NCBI RefSeq assembly: GCF_016446285.1
Contig: NZ_CP054140.1
Location: 3,028,001 to 3,092,000 of the forward strand
Length of the DNA stretch: 64,000 nucleotides
Direction of reading: 5' to 3'
DNA from: Desulfobulbus oligotrophicus
Lineage (GTDB): Bacteria > Desulfobacterota > Desulfobulbia > Desulfobulbales > Desulfobulbaceae
A program made the translations under genes and the position numbers. Below the pieces are notes generated by a model. The model worked only from the letters and a program-made list of their open reading frames with translations. It was not told where the DNA came from and searched no databases. Of this stretch, positions 27,532 through 36,947 are shown one piece after another; positions within the stretch are counted from its first letter, which is position 1, and each line of letters starts with the position of its first letter.

Positions 27532-29082
27532 TTACAGCGGGATGTTACCATGTTTCTTCATTGGGATCGTATCACGCTTTCCTGAGATCGACTCAAGTGC
27601 ATTGATGATGCGGAAACGGGTTTCAGCCGGTTCAATAACAGCATCAATGTAACCTCGTTCAGCAGCACAATAGGGATTAGAGAAGTTTTCGTTGTACTCG
27701 TCCTCTTTCTCTTTCAGAAATGCAGCCGGGTCATCAGCAGACTTGGCTCCCTTTGCATAAAGAACCTCTACCGCACCCTTCGATCCCATGACCGCAATTT
27801 CACCGGTGGGCCAGGAATAGTTTATATCTGTGCGCAGGTGTTTGGAGGACATAACACAGTAGGCTCCACCATAGGCCTTACGTGTGATAATGGTGATTTT
27901 GGGAACCGTTGATTCGGCATAAGCAAACATCAGCTTGGCACCATTACGAATGACCCCGCCAAACTCCTGATTGGTTCCGGGAAGGAAGCCGGGAACATCA
28001 ACAAAGGTAATGATCGGAATATTAAAGCAGTCACAAAAACGGACAAAGCGAGCACCCTTAATCGAGGTATCGATGTCGAGTACACCGGCATAAGAGGAGG
28101 GCTGATTCGCAACGATGCCGACGGCCTTACCACTGTAACGGGCGAAGCCGACGATAATGTTGGGAGCAAAATTCTTCTTAATCTCAAAAAAGATACTGTT
28201 GTCCACTGTCTCCATGATAACCTTCTTCATGTCATATGCCATGTTCGGGTTATCCGGAATGATGTCATTGAGCACTTCAGAACGACGGTTAACAGGGTCA
28301 TCACATGGAGCATCGGGAGGATTCTCAAGGTTGTTCTGCGGCAGATAGCTCATCAAATCCTTGATGTACTGGATAGCGTCATCCTCATTTTCAGCAGCAT
28401 AGTCGGTGACGCCGGATTTGGTTGTATGCATAACCGCCCCACCTAATGTCTCGGTGGTGACATCTTCATGGCAAACAGTCTTGACGACTTTCGGCCCGGT
28501 CAGGAACATGTAGGATTGAATTTTGACCTGGATAATGAAGTCCGTCAAAGCAGGTGAGTACACCGCACCACCGGCACAGGGTCCGAAAACACCAGAAATT
28601 TGCGGAACAACACCAGAGGCCAATACGTTGCGGGTAAAGATCTCGGTGTAGCCGGCCAGAGCCTCGATACCTTCCTGGATACGAGCACCGCCGGAATCGT
28701 TCAAACCGATGACCGGTATGCCGTTTCGCATACCCAGATCCATTACCTTGCAGATCTTTTCGGCCAATGTTCCGGAAAGTGATCCCGCCAACACGGAGAA
28801 ATCCTGTGCATAAATATATACGGGACGACCATGGAGTTTCCCGTAGCCCGTGACAATACCGTCACCTAGAAACTTAATCTTCTCCATGCCGAAATTATAA
28901 CAGCGATGGAGCTTGAAAGCATCGTACTCCTCGAAGGTGCCTGGGTCGAGGAGAAGTTGAATTCGCTCGCGAGCGGTGTATTTCCCCTTGGCATGAATTT
29001 TGTCGATTTTGTCCTGGCCGCCACCCAGTAAGGCTTGGGCCGTCTTCTTCTTTAGTTGCTCTAGTTTTTCTCTTGTGCTCAT
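27532..29082 (-). CDS. mmdA: Acyl-CoA carboxyltransferase beta subunit (methylmalonyl-CoA carboxyltransferase 12S/MmdA)
   Basis: This 516-aa tandem crotonase-fold carboxyltransferase has the oxyanion-hole glycines [13 protein letters not shown] in the N-terminal half and [14 protein letters not shown] with [12 protein letters not shown] in the C-terminal half. It transfers the carboxyl group between biotin and propionyl-CoA/methylmalonyl-CoA (or acetyl-CoA). The length and motifs fit both MmdA and the 12S transcarboxylase subunit. The oadA partner downstream favours the transcarboxylase reaction with pyruvate. The acyl-CoA preference cannot be fixed from sequence. Confidence 0.93.
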   Translation of the reverse strand: MSTREKLEQLKKKTAQALLGGGQDKIDKIHAKGKYTARERIQLLLDPGTFEEYDAFKLHRCYNFGMEKIKFLGDGIVTGYGKLHGRPVYIYAQDFSVLAGSLSGTLAEKICKVMDLGMRNGIPVIGLNDSGGARIQEGIEALAGYTEIFTRNVLASGVVPQISGVFGPCAGGAVYSPALTDFIIQVKIQSYMFLTGPKVVKTVCHEDVTTETLGGAVMHTTKSGVTDYAAENEDDAIQYIKDLMSYLPQNNLENPPDAPCDDPVNRRSEVLNDIIPDNPNMAYDMKKVIMETVDNSIFFEIKKNFAPNIIVGFARYSGKAVGIVANQPSSYAGVLDIDTSIKGARFVRFCDCFNIPIITFVDVPGFLPGTNQEFGGVIRNGAKLMFAYAESTVPKITIITRKAYGGAYCVMSSKHLRTDINYSWPTGEIAVMGSKGAVEVLYAKGAKSADDPAAFLKEKEDEYNENFSNPYCAAERGYIDAVIEPAETRFRIINALESISGKRDTIPMKKHGNIPL

Positions 29083-29138
29083 GCTGTCTCCTTGCTGCAG
29101 AATCCAATAAAATTCCGTGCCTTATATATGAAGACAAC

Positions 29139-29170
29139 CACTGCCCTGGTCATATCGGGCCAAGGCAGTG
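29139..29170 (-). promoter_or_regulatory. Intercistronic hairpin between sucD and mmdA
   Basis: Arms at 29139-29149 and 29160-29170 pair through CACTGCC/GGCAGTG with one mismatch before CTGG/CCAA. There is no T-run on the minus strand, so it is not a plain terminator. It could protect or process the message between sucCD and the carboxyltransferase genes. Confidence 0.4.
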
Positions 29171-29185
29171 ACTGTATCAGCCTCA

Positions 29186-30061
29186 TCAACCTTTGTACAC
29201 CTGTCTGCAGAGCTCGCCGAGCTTCCCCAGGTTGGCGCAATGATGTACTCCACTTGCCTTCATTGCTTCGATCTTGGCTTCCGCAGTACCTTTACCACCG
29301 CTGACGATCGCCCCGGCATGTCCCATTCGACGGCCGGGAGGAGCAGTCAGACCAGCGATAAAACCGACAACCGGTTTTTTGGTGTTGGCCTTGATCCACT
29401 CGCAGGCATCCTCTTCAGCATTTCCGCCAATCTCGCCGATCATAACAATTGCCTTGGTATCCGGATCCTGCTCAAAGGCCTCCAGGCAGTCAAGGAAATT
29501 AGTTCCATTGATCGGGTCGCCACCAATACCAATGCAGGTAGTCTGACCAAAACCGACCTGGGTCAGCTGATGCACTGCCTCGTAGGTGAGTGTGCCGGAA
29601 CGGGAAACAACGCCCCATGGACCACCCGGTTTGTGCATCGGGCCAGGCATAATGCCGATCTTGCATTCCCCAGGGGTAATAACACCCGGGCAGTTCGGTC
29701 CGATCAGACGTGTGGAGGTGGTGGCCAGATAATTTTTCACCCGCATCATATCAAGTACCGGAACACCTTCCGTAATACATACAACAAGCTCAACACCGGC
29801 ATCAGCCGCCTCCATGATGGCATCCGCGGCAAAGGGAGGTGGAACGAAAATCATTGAAGCATTGCACCCCGTTTTTTCACGTGCTGCTTTTACCGAGTTA
29901 AAAACCGGTACGTCGTCCATCTTTTGGCCGCCCTTGCCCGGGGTTACTCCCGCAACAACATTCGTCCCGTAGGCAATGCAGGATCGAGTGTGGAATTGAC
30001 CTTCCTGACCAGTGATACCCTGTACAACCAATCTGGTGTTTTTATTTACAAAAACGCTCAT
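29186..30061 (-). CDS. sucD: Succinyl-CoA synthetase alpha subunit
   Basis: This 291-aa CoA-binding and phosphoryl-transfer subunit has the CoA-binding fold at [14 protein letters not shown]. The phosphohistidine is His248 in [15 protein letters not shown], and the CoA/succinate region is [11 protein letters not shown]. It interconverts succinate, CoA and NTP with succinyl-CoA. sucC starts the operon upstream (148-bp gap) and mmdA follows after 103 bp, linking succinyl-CoA to the methylmalonyl-CoA enzymes. Confidence 0.97.
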   Translation of the reverse strand: MSVFVNKNTRLVVQGITGQEGQFHTRSCIAYGTNVVAGVTPGKGGQKMDDVPVFNSVKAAREKTGCNASMIFVPPPFAADAIMEAADAGVELVVCITEGVPVLDMMRVKNYLATTSTRLIGPNCPGVITPGECKIGIMPGPMHKPGGPWGVVSRSGTLTYEAVHQLTQVGFGQTTCIGIGGDPINGTNFLDCLEAFEQDPDTKAIVMIGEIGGNAEEDACEWIKANTKKPVVGFIAGLTAPPGRRMGHAGAIVSGGKGTAEAKIEAMKASGVHHCANLGKLGELCRQVYKG

Positions 30062-30209
30062 CGTTTTCCTCTAAGGGTAGAAGTTTTAATGACTTTATCA
30101 GCTGAACAACGAACAGCCAGCTGCAGTCCGGCTCTCTTTTTCCTCCAGCTTCGCAAAGAGCCGCCACTGTGAGTTGCCCAACAGCAGGATCAATCTCAGT
30201 AAGCTCTTA

Positions 30210-31367
30210 TCAGGCAACAAGTTTTGCTACTTTTTCAGCCGCATCGGCCAAGTCCTTAGCATTGATAAGATCAAGTCCGGACTCAGCAAGGATCTTCCGT
30301 CCTTCCTCAACATTTGTTCCTTCCATGCGAACGACGACCGGCACGGAAAGATTCAGCTTGGTAGCAGCCTGTACAACACCTTTGGCAAGAATATCGCAAC
30401 GGAGAATACCACCAAAGACGTTGATCAAAATACCTTTTACCGCCGGATCTTTTAAAATCAAACGGAAACCATTCTCAATCGCCTCGGCATTGGCACCGCC
30501 GCCGACATCAAGGAAGTTGGCCGGTGAAGCACCTGCAAGTTTAACGATATCCATGGTTGCCATGGCCAGGCCGGCACCGTTCACTATGTTGCCGACATTA
30601 CCGTCCAAATTGATATAGTTCAGGCCATACTCAGCAGCTTCAGCCTCAACAGGATCTTCCTCATCGATGTCACGCATCTCTTTCACATCGGGGTGACGGA
30701 ACATGGCGTTACCGTCAATATCCATTTTAGCGTCCAACGCCAAAATATTGCCTTCACCCGTGATGATCAGCGGGTTGATCTCAACCATTGAGCAGTCATA
30801 GGTTACAAACAGATTATAAAGATTTTTAACAAGTGCGGACATCTGCTTCTGCAGATCTTTCTCAATCTCAAGCCCAAAACAGAGCTGGCGGGCATGGAAA
30901 GGCTGAAAACCGGTGATTGGACTGACATGGACAGTTATAATCCGCTCCGGTGTTTTAGCAGCGACTTCTTCGATATCCATTCCACCGTCCTGGCTGCACA
31001 CAATAGCCACGGTGGCAGTTTCACGATCGGGGATGATAGAAAGATACAGCTCTTTTTTAATATTCAACCCTTCTTCCACCAATACCTTCCGAACTTTCTT
31101 TCCCTGAGCTCCGGTCTGCTTCGTGACAAGGGTCATACCGATTATGGAATCAGCAACCGGCTTTACGTCAGCTTTACTTTTTGCCAGCTTGACACCGCCT
31201 CCTTTACCACGGCCACCTGCATGCACCTGCGCTTTAACAACCACAGGATAGCCGAATTCTTCAGCAATTTTTTCTACTTCATCGGAGGTAAAAGCTAATT
31301 TTCCTTTTGGGGTCGGCACATTAAACTTTCGAAATAGTTCCTTAGCCTGATACTCATGAATTTTCAT
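30210..31367 (-). CDS. sucC: Succinyl-CoA synthetase beta subunit (ADP-forming type)
   Basis: This 385-aa ATP-grasp subunit has the family start MKIHEYQAKELFRKF, the glycine loop AQVHAGGRGKGGGVKLA, the metal/nucleotide region MVEINPLIITGEG, and the C-terminal NVFGGILRCD. I use the ATG at 31367, which matches homologues and has AAGGAT upstream. A second in-frame ATG 12 codons earlier (31403) has a perfect AGGAGG site, so a longer N-terminus (beginning MEMRDPPQKDAS) may be made. First gene of the five-gene operon. Confidence 0.95.
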   Translation of the reverse strand: MKIHEYQAKELFRKFNVPTPKGKLAFTSDEVEKIAEEFGYPVVVKAQVHAGGRGKGGGVKLAKSKADVKPVADSIIGMTLVTKQTGAQGKKVRKVLVEEGLNIKKELYLSIIPDRETATVAIVCSQDGGMDIEEVAAKTPERIITVHVSPITGFQPFHARQLCFGLEIEKDLQKQMSALVKNLYNLFVTYDCSMVEINPLIITGEGNILALDAKMDIDGNAMFRHPDVKEMRDIDEEDPVEAEAAEYGLNYINLDGNVGNIVNGAGLAMATMDIVKLAGASPANFLDVGGGANAEAIENGFRLILKDPAVKGILINVFGGILRCDILAKGVVQAATKLNLSVPVVVRMEGTNVEEGRKILAESGLDLINAKDLADAAEKVAKLVA

Positions 31368-31403
31368 AGACGCATCCTTTTGCGGCGGATCCCGCATCTC
31401 CAT

Positions 31404-32361
31404 GCGAAATCCTCCTGAGAAGTAAAAATGTTAATTCAAATCCCTGGTAACAATGTACAACCACGTGGTGCAACCAGCCAAACGCCCTGTTTTAAAAGTC
31501 ATGCACAAGGTTTGAAGAAATTCACACGGGACATCCACTCATCCCGGGCGCCTCTAGAGCTTCAAGTGCTTGCAGACATCCTCTCAAAACAAGATCTTTG
31601 CCCTTCACACCACAATTTTTTAATCAGATAACAATATGATACTAATACGACAACAGTCTCAAAACAGAGAACAAGGAACGGCACTTTTCAAGAAGAGAAC
31701 AGGTGGGAGACGCACTGAGACCACAAACCGTCGGCCTCATTACCTGGCACTCTTACCACTCATTCGCTGCCGAAGCCAGCTACTGCACACTCTTGGTGTC
31801 GAGACCACCGCCACTTCCGAAAAAAACCTGCTCATCTCTGTCAACAACATTAACGACAGAGCCTATCGCGCTACATGCTTCAGAAATGGCCGGAGAAGGA
31901 GAGAAAATATTCTGAATAGGATAAAGTAGAAAAGGTTAGGGGTAATTTCGCACCTACGGCTCAAACATCTAGCTCAGATACGCTCTAGAGGCCCCGAGAA
32001 ACTCCCTAAAACCGTTCCGACAACAACATTCTCCACAGCCACTTCCGAAAAAACCACTGAAAACTTAGGATTTATAACAAGACAGATCATAAAGAGTCAA
32101 GTGATAATTCTCATTACCCACCGGCTCAAAATTAAAGAATCCGTCTAAAAAAACAACCACAAAGCGAAAGTATCACCTTGTCAACCGGTTGTCGCTCCAC
32201 TACAGGACAACACGATTCACCGCGCCCATTGCAAGAGTCCCACCGTAACCGGTAACTTAATCAACAGTGACAAAATTCGATGCTTCATACCGACGGTTAT
32301 CTGTCAGGCTTCATCACCAGAAACAAACAGCACTCGATACATTTCATCCGGGTTCGGCAGA
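31404..32361. other. Gene-free kilobase upstream of the sucCD operon
   Basis: No reading frame here looks coding: short frames have biased Arg/Ser/Gln composition and no family features. The stretch contains two copies of GCCACTTCCGAAAAAA (31810-31825 and 32038-32053). It also contains an 11-bp inverted pair, GCCTCTAGAGC (31550-31560) and GCTCTAGAGGC (31982-31992). It must hold the promoter of sucC on the minus strand; I cannot point to a clear one. It could be a long leader, a small-RNA locus or a decayed gene. Confidence 0.45.
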
Positions 32362-33345
32362 CTATTTTTTTGATTTTTTCTTTATCTTTGCTTTTACCTT
32401 TTTCTTGCGCTGAGAAATATTATCAATGGCTATCTCAAGATGATCAATGATAATCCCTGTGTATCGCTGGATATTGTTGAGGATATAGCTTCTTAAGTCG
32501 TGGAGCTCACCGGTGAGGGTCTTACCGAAGGGGACGTCTATGAACAGGTCGATGCCATAGCCGGAGCGCCCCATCTTCACCTTGATCTTCCGCACCAGAA
32601 TTTCACCATCGTACTCATCAATACAGTGAAGAATCATCTGCGTGAGAGCGGCTTCGGAAATGGTGACAGTTCCCCCGGTTCCCTTCTCATGGTAACTCGG
32701 CTGAACCACGGATTTTTCAAAGAACCGCGACCTCTTGACACCGTCCTTGTCTTTGCCCCCTTTAAAAAAGATACGAATCGTATCTGAAAGGATCTGGGCA
32801 TAATCTCTTTTTACTTCAATAGAAGGGACGGGAATAACGTGTTTTCCCTCTTCGAATCTGGACTTGATCGCATTTTCGATATCCCTCTGGCTGGCAATCT
32901 CCTCAATCTTGATAAACTGGCTGATCGGTGGCAACTCGAGTATCTCCGCCACCCTGACCACCATCTTTTCCGAGGTGCCGAGCAACAGGATCTTTTTGAC
33001 CTTTTCTTTCTGAATCATCTGCACCACACTCTGTCGATGGTCCTGATCAGTAAACAGAGCTGTTTTAATGGCACTGATGTAATTCTTCTCCTGTTTGGCT
33101 GACTTCCCTGCCAAAATCGTTGTGTCGTGAATCAGCAGCCCATCGTCAATGATGTAGGGGACTCCGAGTTTTTCAGCAAGCAGTTGCGCCCGGAAACTTT
33201 TGCCGGTACCGCTTTTACCAACCAGGGCATACACATGCACACCCTGCAGGCGGCCTTTGATCCGGCTGTAAAACTGGTAGATCTCCTTACCCGTCAGATA
33301 GATCCATTGATGTTCTTTTGTATTTTTATCCGCAAACGCCGCCAT
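32362..33345 (-). CDS. P-loop ATP-binding protein with C-terminal Asp23-like domain
   Basis: This 327-aa protein has a Walker A motif GKSGTGKS (43-50) in an AAA/kinase-like N-terminal domain (about 1-150). A linker with EVKRDYAQILSDTIRIFF and KDGVKRSRFF follows. The C-terminal segment (about 225-310; VTISEAALTQMILHCIDEYD, then DLRSYILNNIQRYTGI) has the pattern of Asp23/YloU alkaline-shock domains. The tail is very basic (KKKVKAKIKKKSKK). Such fusions exist in clostridia and deltaproteobacteria without known function. It may couple ATP binding to an envelope-associated scaffold. Substrate and role unknown. Confidence 0.85.
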   Translation of the reverse strand: MAAFADKNTKEHQWIYLTGKEIYQFYSRIKGRLQGVHVYALVGKSGTGKSFRAQLLAEKLGVPYIIDDGLLIHDTTILAGKSAKQEKNYISAIKTALFTDQDHRQSVVQMIQKEKVKKILLLGTSEKMVVRVAEILELPPISQFIKIEEIASQRDIENAIKSRFEEGKHVIPVPSIEVKRDYAQILSDTIRIFFKGGKDKDGVKRSRFFEKSVVQPSYHEKGTGGTVTISEAALTQMILHCIDEYDGEILVRKIKVKMGRSGYGIDLFIDVPFGKTLTGELHDLRSYILNNIQRYTGIIIDHLEIAIDNISQRKKKVKAKIKKKSKK

Positions 33346-33463
33346 ATCCTCTCACTTTGTTCAACGTATGCACACAGCAAAAAACGATGGCGTAAAACAC
33401 CGGCGAACCGATGAGCACAGTTGGTCATCTCTTTTGGGTACGCATGAACAGTCATCAGGCAAA

Positions 33464-35278
33464 TCACCGCCCTCCTTCGAACCACCACGTATCCAGCCAC
33501 TGTTCCGAACCATAGTACAGCGGCAACTGTTCCGGATGCCTCAACCTGGTGGCATACGCCACACGATGGTTGGGTAAATACCAGTTCGGGACTACATAAT
33601 AACCGTACCACAAGACCCTGTCCAGCGCCCGGCAGGCGATGGTCAACTGCTCCTGGGTTTCCGCATAAATAATCGCATCCACCAGGGCATCCACGGCAGA
33701 ACTTTTGATACCGGCAAGATTTCTCGACCCTTTCCGGTCAGCAGTGGAGGTCGTCCAGTAATCACGCTGTTCATTGCCGGGTGACTGCGATTGCCCATAG
33801 GTCGTCACCACCATGTCAAAATCGAAGTTCTTCACCCGATCGGCATAGAGCGCGGGATCAATCGTCCGATACGACATTTCAATACCCAGCTTTTTTAAAT
33901 TGACGGCATAGGGAGCTATCACCCGCTCAAAAGAGGTATCTGCCAGCAGAATCTCAAAGCGAAACTGCCGACCCTGATCATTGACCAGTCTGCCTTCTTT
34001 AACTGTCCACCCGGCTTTCTCCAGCATCTCTTTTGCCTTCTGCATATTCCCACGTAAACTAAACGGCGGCTCGGTGGAGGGTGGTTTCAGGGCTTGAGTG
34101 AACACTTCAGACGGAAGCTGATCGCGAAAAGGCTCCAGCAAGCGGAGCTCTTCCGGACCGGGCAAACCCTCTGCCGCATAACCGGAGTTGGAGAAGTAAG
34201 AGGAACTCCGGGTGTACTGTGAAAAAAACAGGGTTTTATTGGTCCACTCGAAATCAAAAGCCAAACCAAGGGCTTCTCTGACTAAACGATCAGCAAACAG
34301 CGGCTTCCTTGTATTATAAACAAACCCCTGCATACCGGCATTGTTCTTGTGCGGAAAGGTCTTCTTCGTCAACTCACCGCTATCAAAACGGCGCCCGGTC
34401 ATGTCGCGATTCCACTGCTTGGCAATGTTGACCATCAAAAAATCAAATTCACCCGCTTTAAAAGCCTCAAGACTCACCACCGGATCCTTATAGTACTTGA
34501 CGACAATGGTTTCGAAATTAAACATGCCTCTACGTACCGCCAAATCCTTGCCCCAGTAGTCGGGATTTTTTCTGTACGTAATGGATTTTCCCGGCTGCAC
34601 GTCAGCCACCACATAAGGGCCGGAACCAACAGGAATCGTCATTGCCCCCCTGCCCTCTGCAGAGGCAAACGGAGTCGCTGTATAGAATTTTTTACTCAGC
34701 ACCGGCAACTGACCGACAATCATGTGCAATTCCCGATTAGTCTGCGCAAAATGAAAACGCACTGTCCTCTTGTCAACGACCTCGGCCCCTGCTATATCCT
34801 GAAAATACATCTGGTAAAAAGGATGGGCCTGGTTGCTTTTTAACGTCTCCAGTGAAAAGCTGATATCTTCAGCCGTGATCGGCGTGCCATCGGAAAACCG
34901 GGCACGTTCATTGAGCGTAAAAGTGACTGATCTCCTATCCGGAGCAAGGACAATGTCCTCGGCAACCAGACCGTACTCGGCAAAAGGTTCATCCAGGCTC
35001 GGCACTGCCAGAGTTTCAAAAAGATATGAGGTCAATCCGCGGGGTGCCGCCCCTTTCAGGGTAAAAGGGTTCATTTTCTCAAAACTGCCGAGATCATGGA
35101 GGACCAGAACACCGCCGTCCCTGGCCTGTGGCGAGGTATAGGCAAATCGTTCAAACCCTTTGGGATATTTGAGCGTCCCATCAATGCTCACACCATGAGC
35201 GGCCAGCACCTGATCCGGCTCGCTAAAGGGTACAAGACAACAGAAAAACAACACCATATAAAAAACGTAGTCATTCAT
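33464..35278 (-). CDS. Periplasmic oligopeptide-type solute-binding protein (YejA-like, SBP family 5)
   Basis: A 604-aa exported protein whose signal peptide spans residues 1 to about 26 (MNDYVFYMVLFFCCLVPF). The mature part carries the family 5 features: LNERARFSDGTPITAEDI, the dipeptide-pocket region PVGSGPYVVADVQPGKS, and YRKNPDYWGKDL. The closest known relative by layout is YejA of the YejABEF microcin C/peptide importer. No permease or ATPase genes accompany it, so it is an orphan receptor here. The frame is open to a TTG at 35353; I prefer the ATG at 35278 because it begins the signal peptide. Confidence 0.9.
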   Translation of the reverse strand: MNDYVFYMVLFFCCLVPFSEPDQVLAAHGVSIDGTLKYPKGFERFAYTSPQARDGGVLVLHDLGSFEKMNPFTLKGAAPRGLTSYLFETLAVPSLDEPFAEYGLVAEDIVLAPDRRSVTFTLNERARFSDGTPITAEDISFSLETLKSNQAHPFYQMYFQDIAGAEVVDKRTVRFHFAQTNRELHMIVGQLPVLSKKFYTATPFASAEGRGAMTIPVGSGPYVVADVQPGKSITYRKNPDYWGKDLAVRRGMFNFETIVVKYYKDPVVSLEAFKAGEFDFLMVNIAKQWNRDMTGRRFDSGELTKKTFPHKNNAGMQGFVYNTRKPLFADRLVREALGLAFDFEWTNKTLFFSQYTRSSSYFSNSGYAAEGLPGPEELRLLEPFRDQLPSEVFTQALKPPSTEPPFSLRGNMQKAKEMLEKAGWTVKEGRLVNDQGRQFRFEILLADTSFERVIAPYAVNLKKLGIEMSYRTIDPALYADRVKNFDFDMVVTTYGQSQSPGNEQRDYWTTSTADRKGSRNLAGIKSSAVDALVDAIIYAETQEQLTIACRALDRVLWYGYYVVPNWYLPNHRVAYATRLRHPEQLPLYYGSEQWLDTWWFEGGR

Positions 35279-35512
35279 GGCAGGCTGCAAGCTGGGGAGA
35301 CGGTACACGAAAGCGTTTTCAACGCCCTGTAAGCGAAATGTCACTATACGCAATCAACCCGACAATGTACAGTTGTTATGCTCTACGCACTTCTGCCCGC
35401 TGGAAAAAAATGACTGGCCTGAACCATCATGCAATGATTAGTATCTACTTGTATTTTTTTGAACACTGAGCTGCATGCTCGCTTTTTCTTTCCATAGCAT
35501 CGGAGTTACACC

Positions 35513-36817
35513 ATGGGACAAACCATTACTGAAAAAATTTTTGCCGCCCACTTACGAGACACCCCGACACCGGGCAACGTTGTGCTTGATCTCGATGTCG
35601 TCATGTGCCATGAAATCACCACCCCCATCGCTATCATGGATCTTGTGGAGAAAGGGATGGACCGTGTCTATGATCCCGCAAAGATCAAAGCGGTGATCGA
35701 TCATGTTACCCCGCCCAAAGATTCCAAAACAGCGATGCAGGCCAAGATCATGCGTGACTGGGCAAGACGTCACCAGATCAAAGATTTTTTTGATATCGGC
35801 CGCAACGGTGTCTGCCACGCCCTGTTCCCTGAAAAAGGGTTCATCCGACCCGGCTATACCGTTATCATGGGAGATTCACACACCTGCACCCACGGGGCTT
35901 TTGGCGCCTTTGCCGCCGGTGTCGGGACCACGGACCTGGAAGTTGGAATTCTCAAAGGCGTCTGCGCCTTTCGCACGCCAAAGTCGCTCAAGGTAGAGCT
36001 GACCGGCAAGCTGCCCAGGGGTGTGGTTGCTAAAGATATCATCTTAAACGTCATCAAACAGCTCACAGTCAATGGTGGCACCGACATGGTCATCGAATTC
36101 TGCGGTCCGGTGATTGATGCCATGAACATGTCCTCACGCATGACACTCTGCAACATGGCGGTTGAGGCCGGCGCCACCTCCGGTATCTGTCCGCCCGACC
36201 TGGTAACAGCCCAATACCTCTGGCCGTTCATCAAAGATGAGTATGACAGCCTCGAAGCTGCTGCAGAATCATTCAAAAAATGGCACTCAGATCCAGACGC
36301 CCACTATGAACGAGTGTTGACCATCGATGTCACCAGCCTGGCACCCCAGGTCACCTTTGGATTTAAGCCGGACAATGTCAAAGATATTGACGAGATGGAG
36401 GGAACCCGGATTGATCAGGTCTACATCGGTTCCTGTACCAACGGCCGCATTGAAGATCTTCGAGAAGCTGCCGCAATTCTTAAAGACAAGAGCGTTGCCG
36501 ACACTGTACGGGGTATTCTGGTGCCTGCCACACCCGATATTTATTCGCAAGCCCTGGCAGAAGGATTGATCAAGATCTTTATGGACAGCGGTTTCTGCGT
36601 GATGAACCCCACCTGCGGCGCCTGCCTGGGTATGAGCAGTGGTGTACTGGCAGATGGCGAGATCTGTGCCTCAACCACGAACCGCAACTTCAACGGTCGC
36701 ATGGGCAAAGGCGGCATGGTCCACCTGATGAGCCCGGCCAGTGCCGCTGCTGCTGCAATCACCGGCACGATCACCGATCCACGCCGTTTCCTGGGGTCAG
36801 CTGAAACTGTACAGTGA
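35513..36817 (+). CDS. leuC: 3-isopropylmalate dehydratase large subunit (LeuC2 type)
   Basis: This 434-aa aconitase-superfamily large subunit has the [4Fe-4S] ligand in YIGSCTNGRIEDL and the paired cysteines in NPTCGACLGMSSG, plus the substrate loop MGDSHTCTHGAFGAFAAG. It isomerises 2- and 3-isopropylmalate in leucine synthesis. The short LeuC2/homoaconitase-like form is common in anaerobes and archaea and works with a small LeuD about 165-180 aa long, as found next. GGAG precedes the ATG. Confidence 0.95.
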   Translation: MGQTITEKIFAAHLRDTPTPGNVVLDLDVVMCHEITTPIAIMDLVEKGMDRVYDPAKIKAVIDHVTPPKDSKTAMQAKIMRDWARRHQIKDFFDIGRNGVCHALFPEKGFIRPGYTVIMGDSHTCTHGAFGAFAAGVGTTDLEVGILKGVCAFRTPKSLKVELTGKLPRGVVAKDIILNVIKQLTVNGGTDMVIEFCGPVIDAMNMSSRMTLCNMAVEAGATSGICPPDLVTAQYLWPFIKDEYDSLEAAAESFKKWHSDPDAHYERVLTIDVTSLAPQVTFGFKPDNVKDIDEMEGTRIDQVYIGSCTNGRIEDLREAAAILKDKSVADTVRGILVPATPDIYSQALAEGLIKIFMDSGFCVMNPTCGACLGMSSGVLADGEICASTTNRNFNGRMGKGGMVHLMSPASAAAAAITGTITDPRRFLGSAETVQ

Positions 36818-36947
36818 GCGAAAGAGCTCACGCCACTATACCGATGGACAGGGCAACGGAACTTAAAAAAGTTTCGCTGTAACCACGACAGTATAAAAGA
36901 GAGGGCAGCCAGCTACGGTGCCCGTATTGAAATAAGGAAGGAACTCT

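Noticed and set aside
27532-29082. A sodium-pumping methylmalonyl-CoA decarboxylase complex
   Set aside because: The membrane beta subunit (MmdB/OadB) is absent from the operon and the small subunit has no membrane helix.
36814-36831. The GTGAGC/GCTCAC hairpin after leuC as a terminator
   Set aside because: There is no T-run, and leuD, needed for the same enzyme, follows in the same direction.
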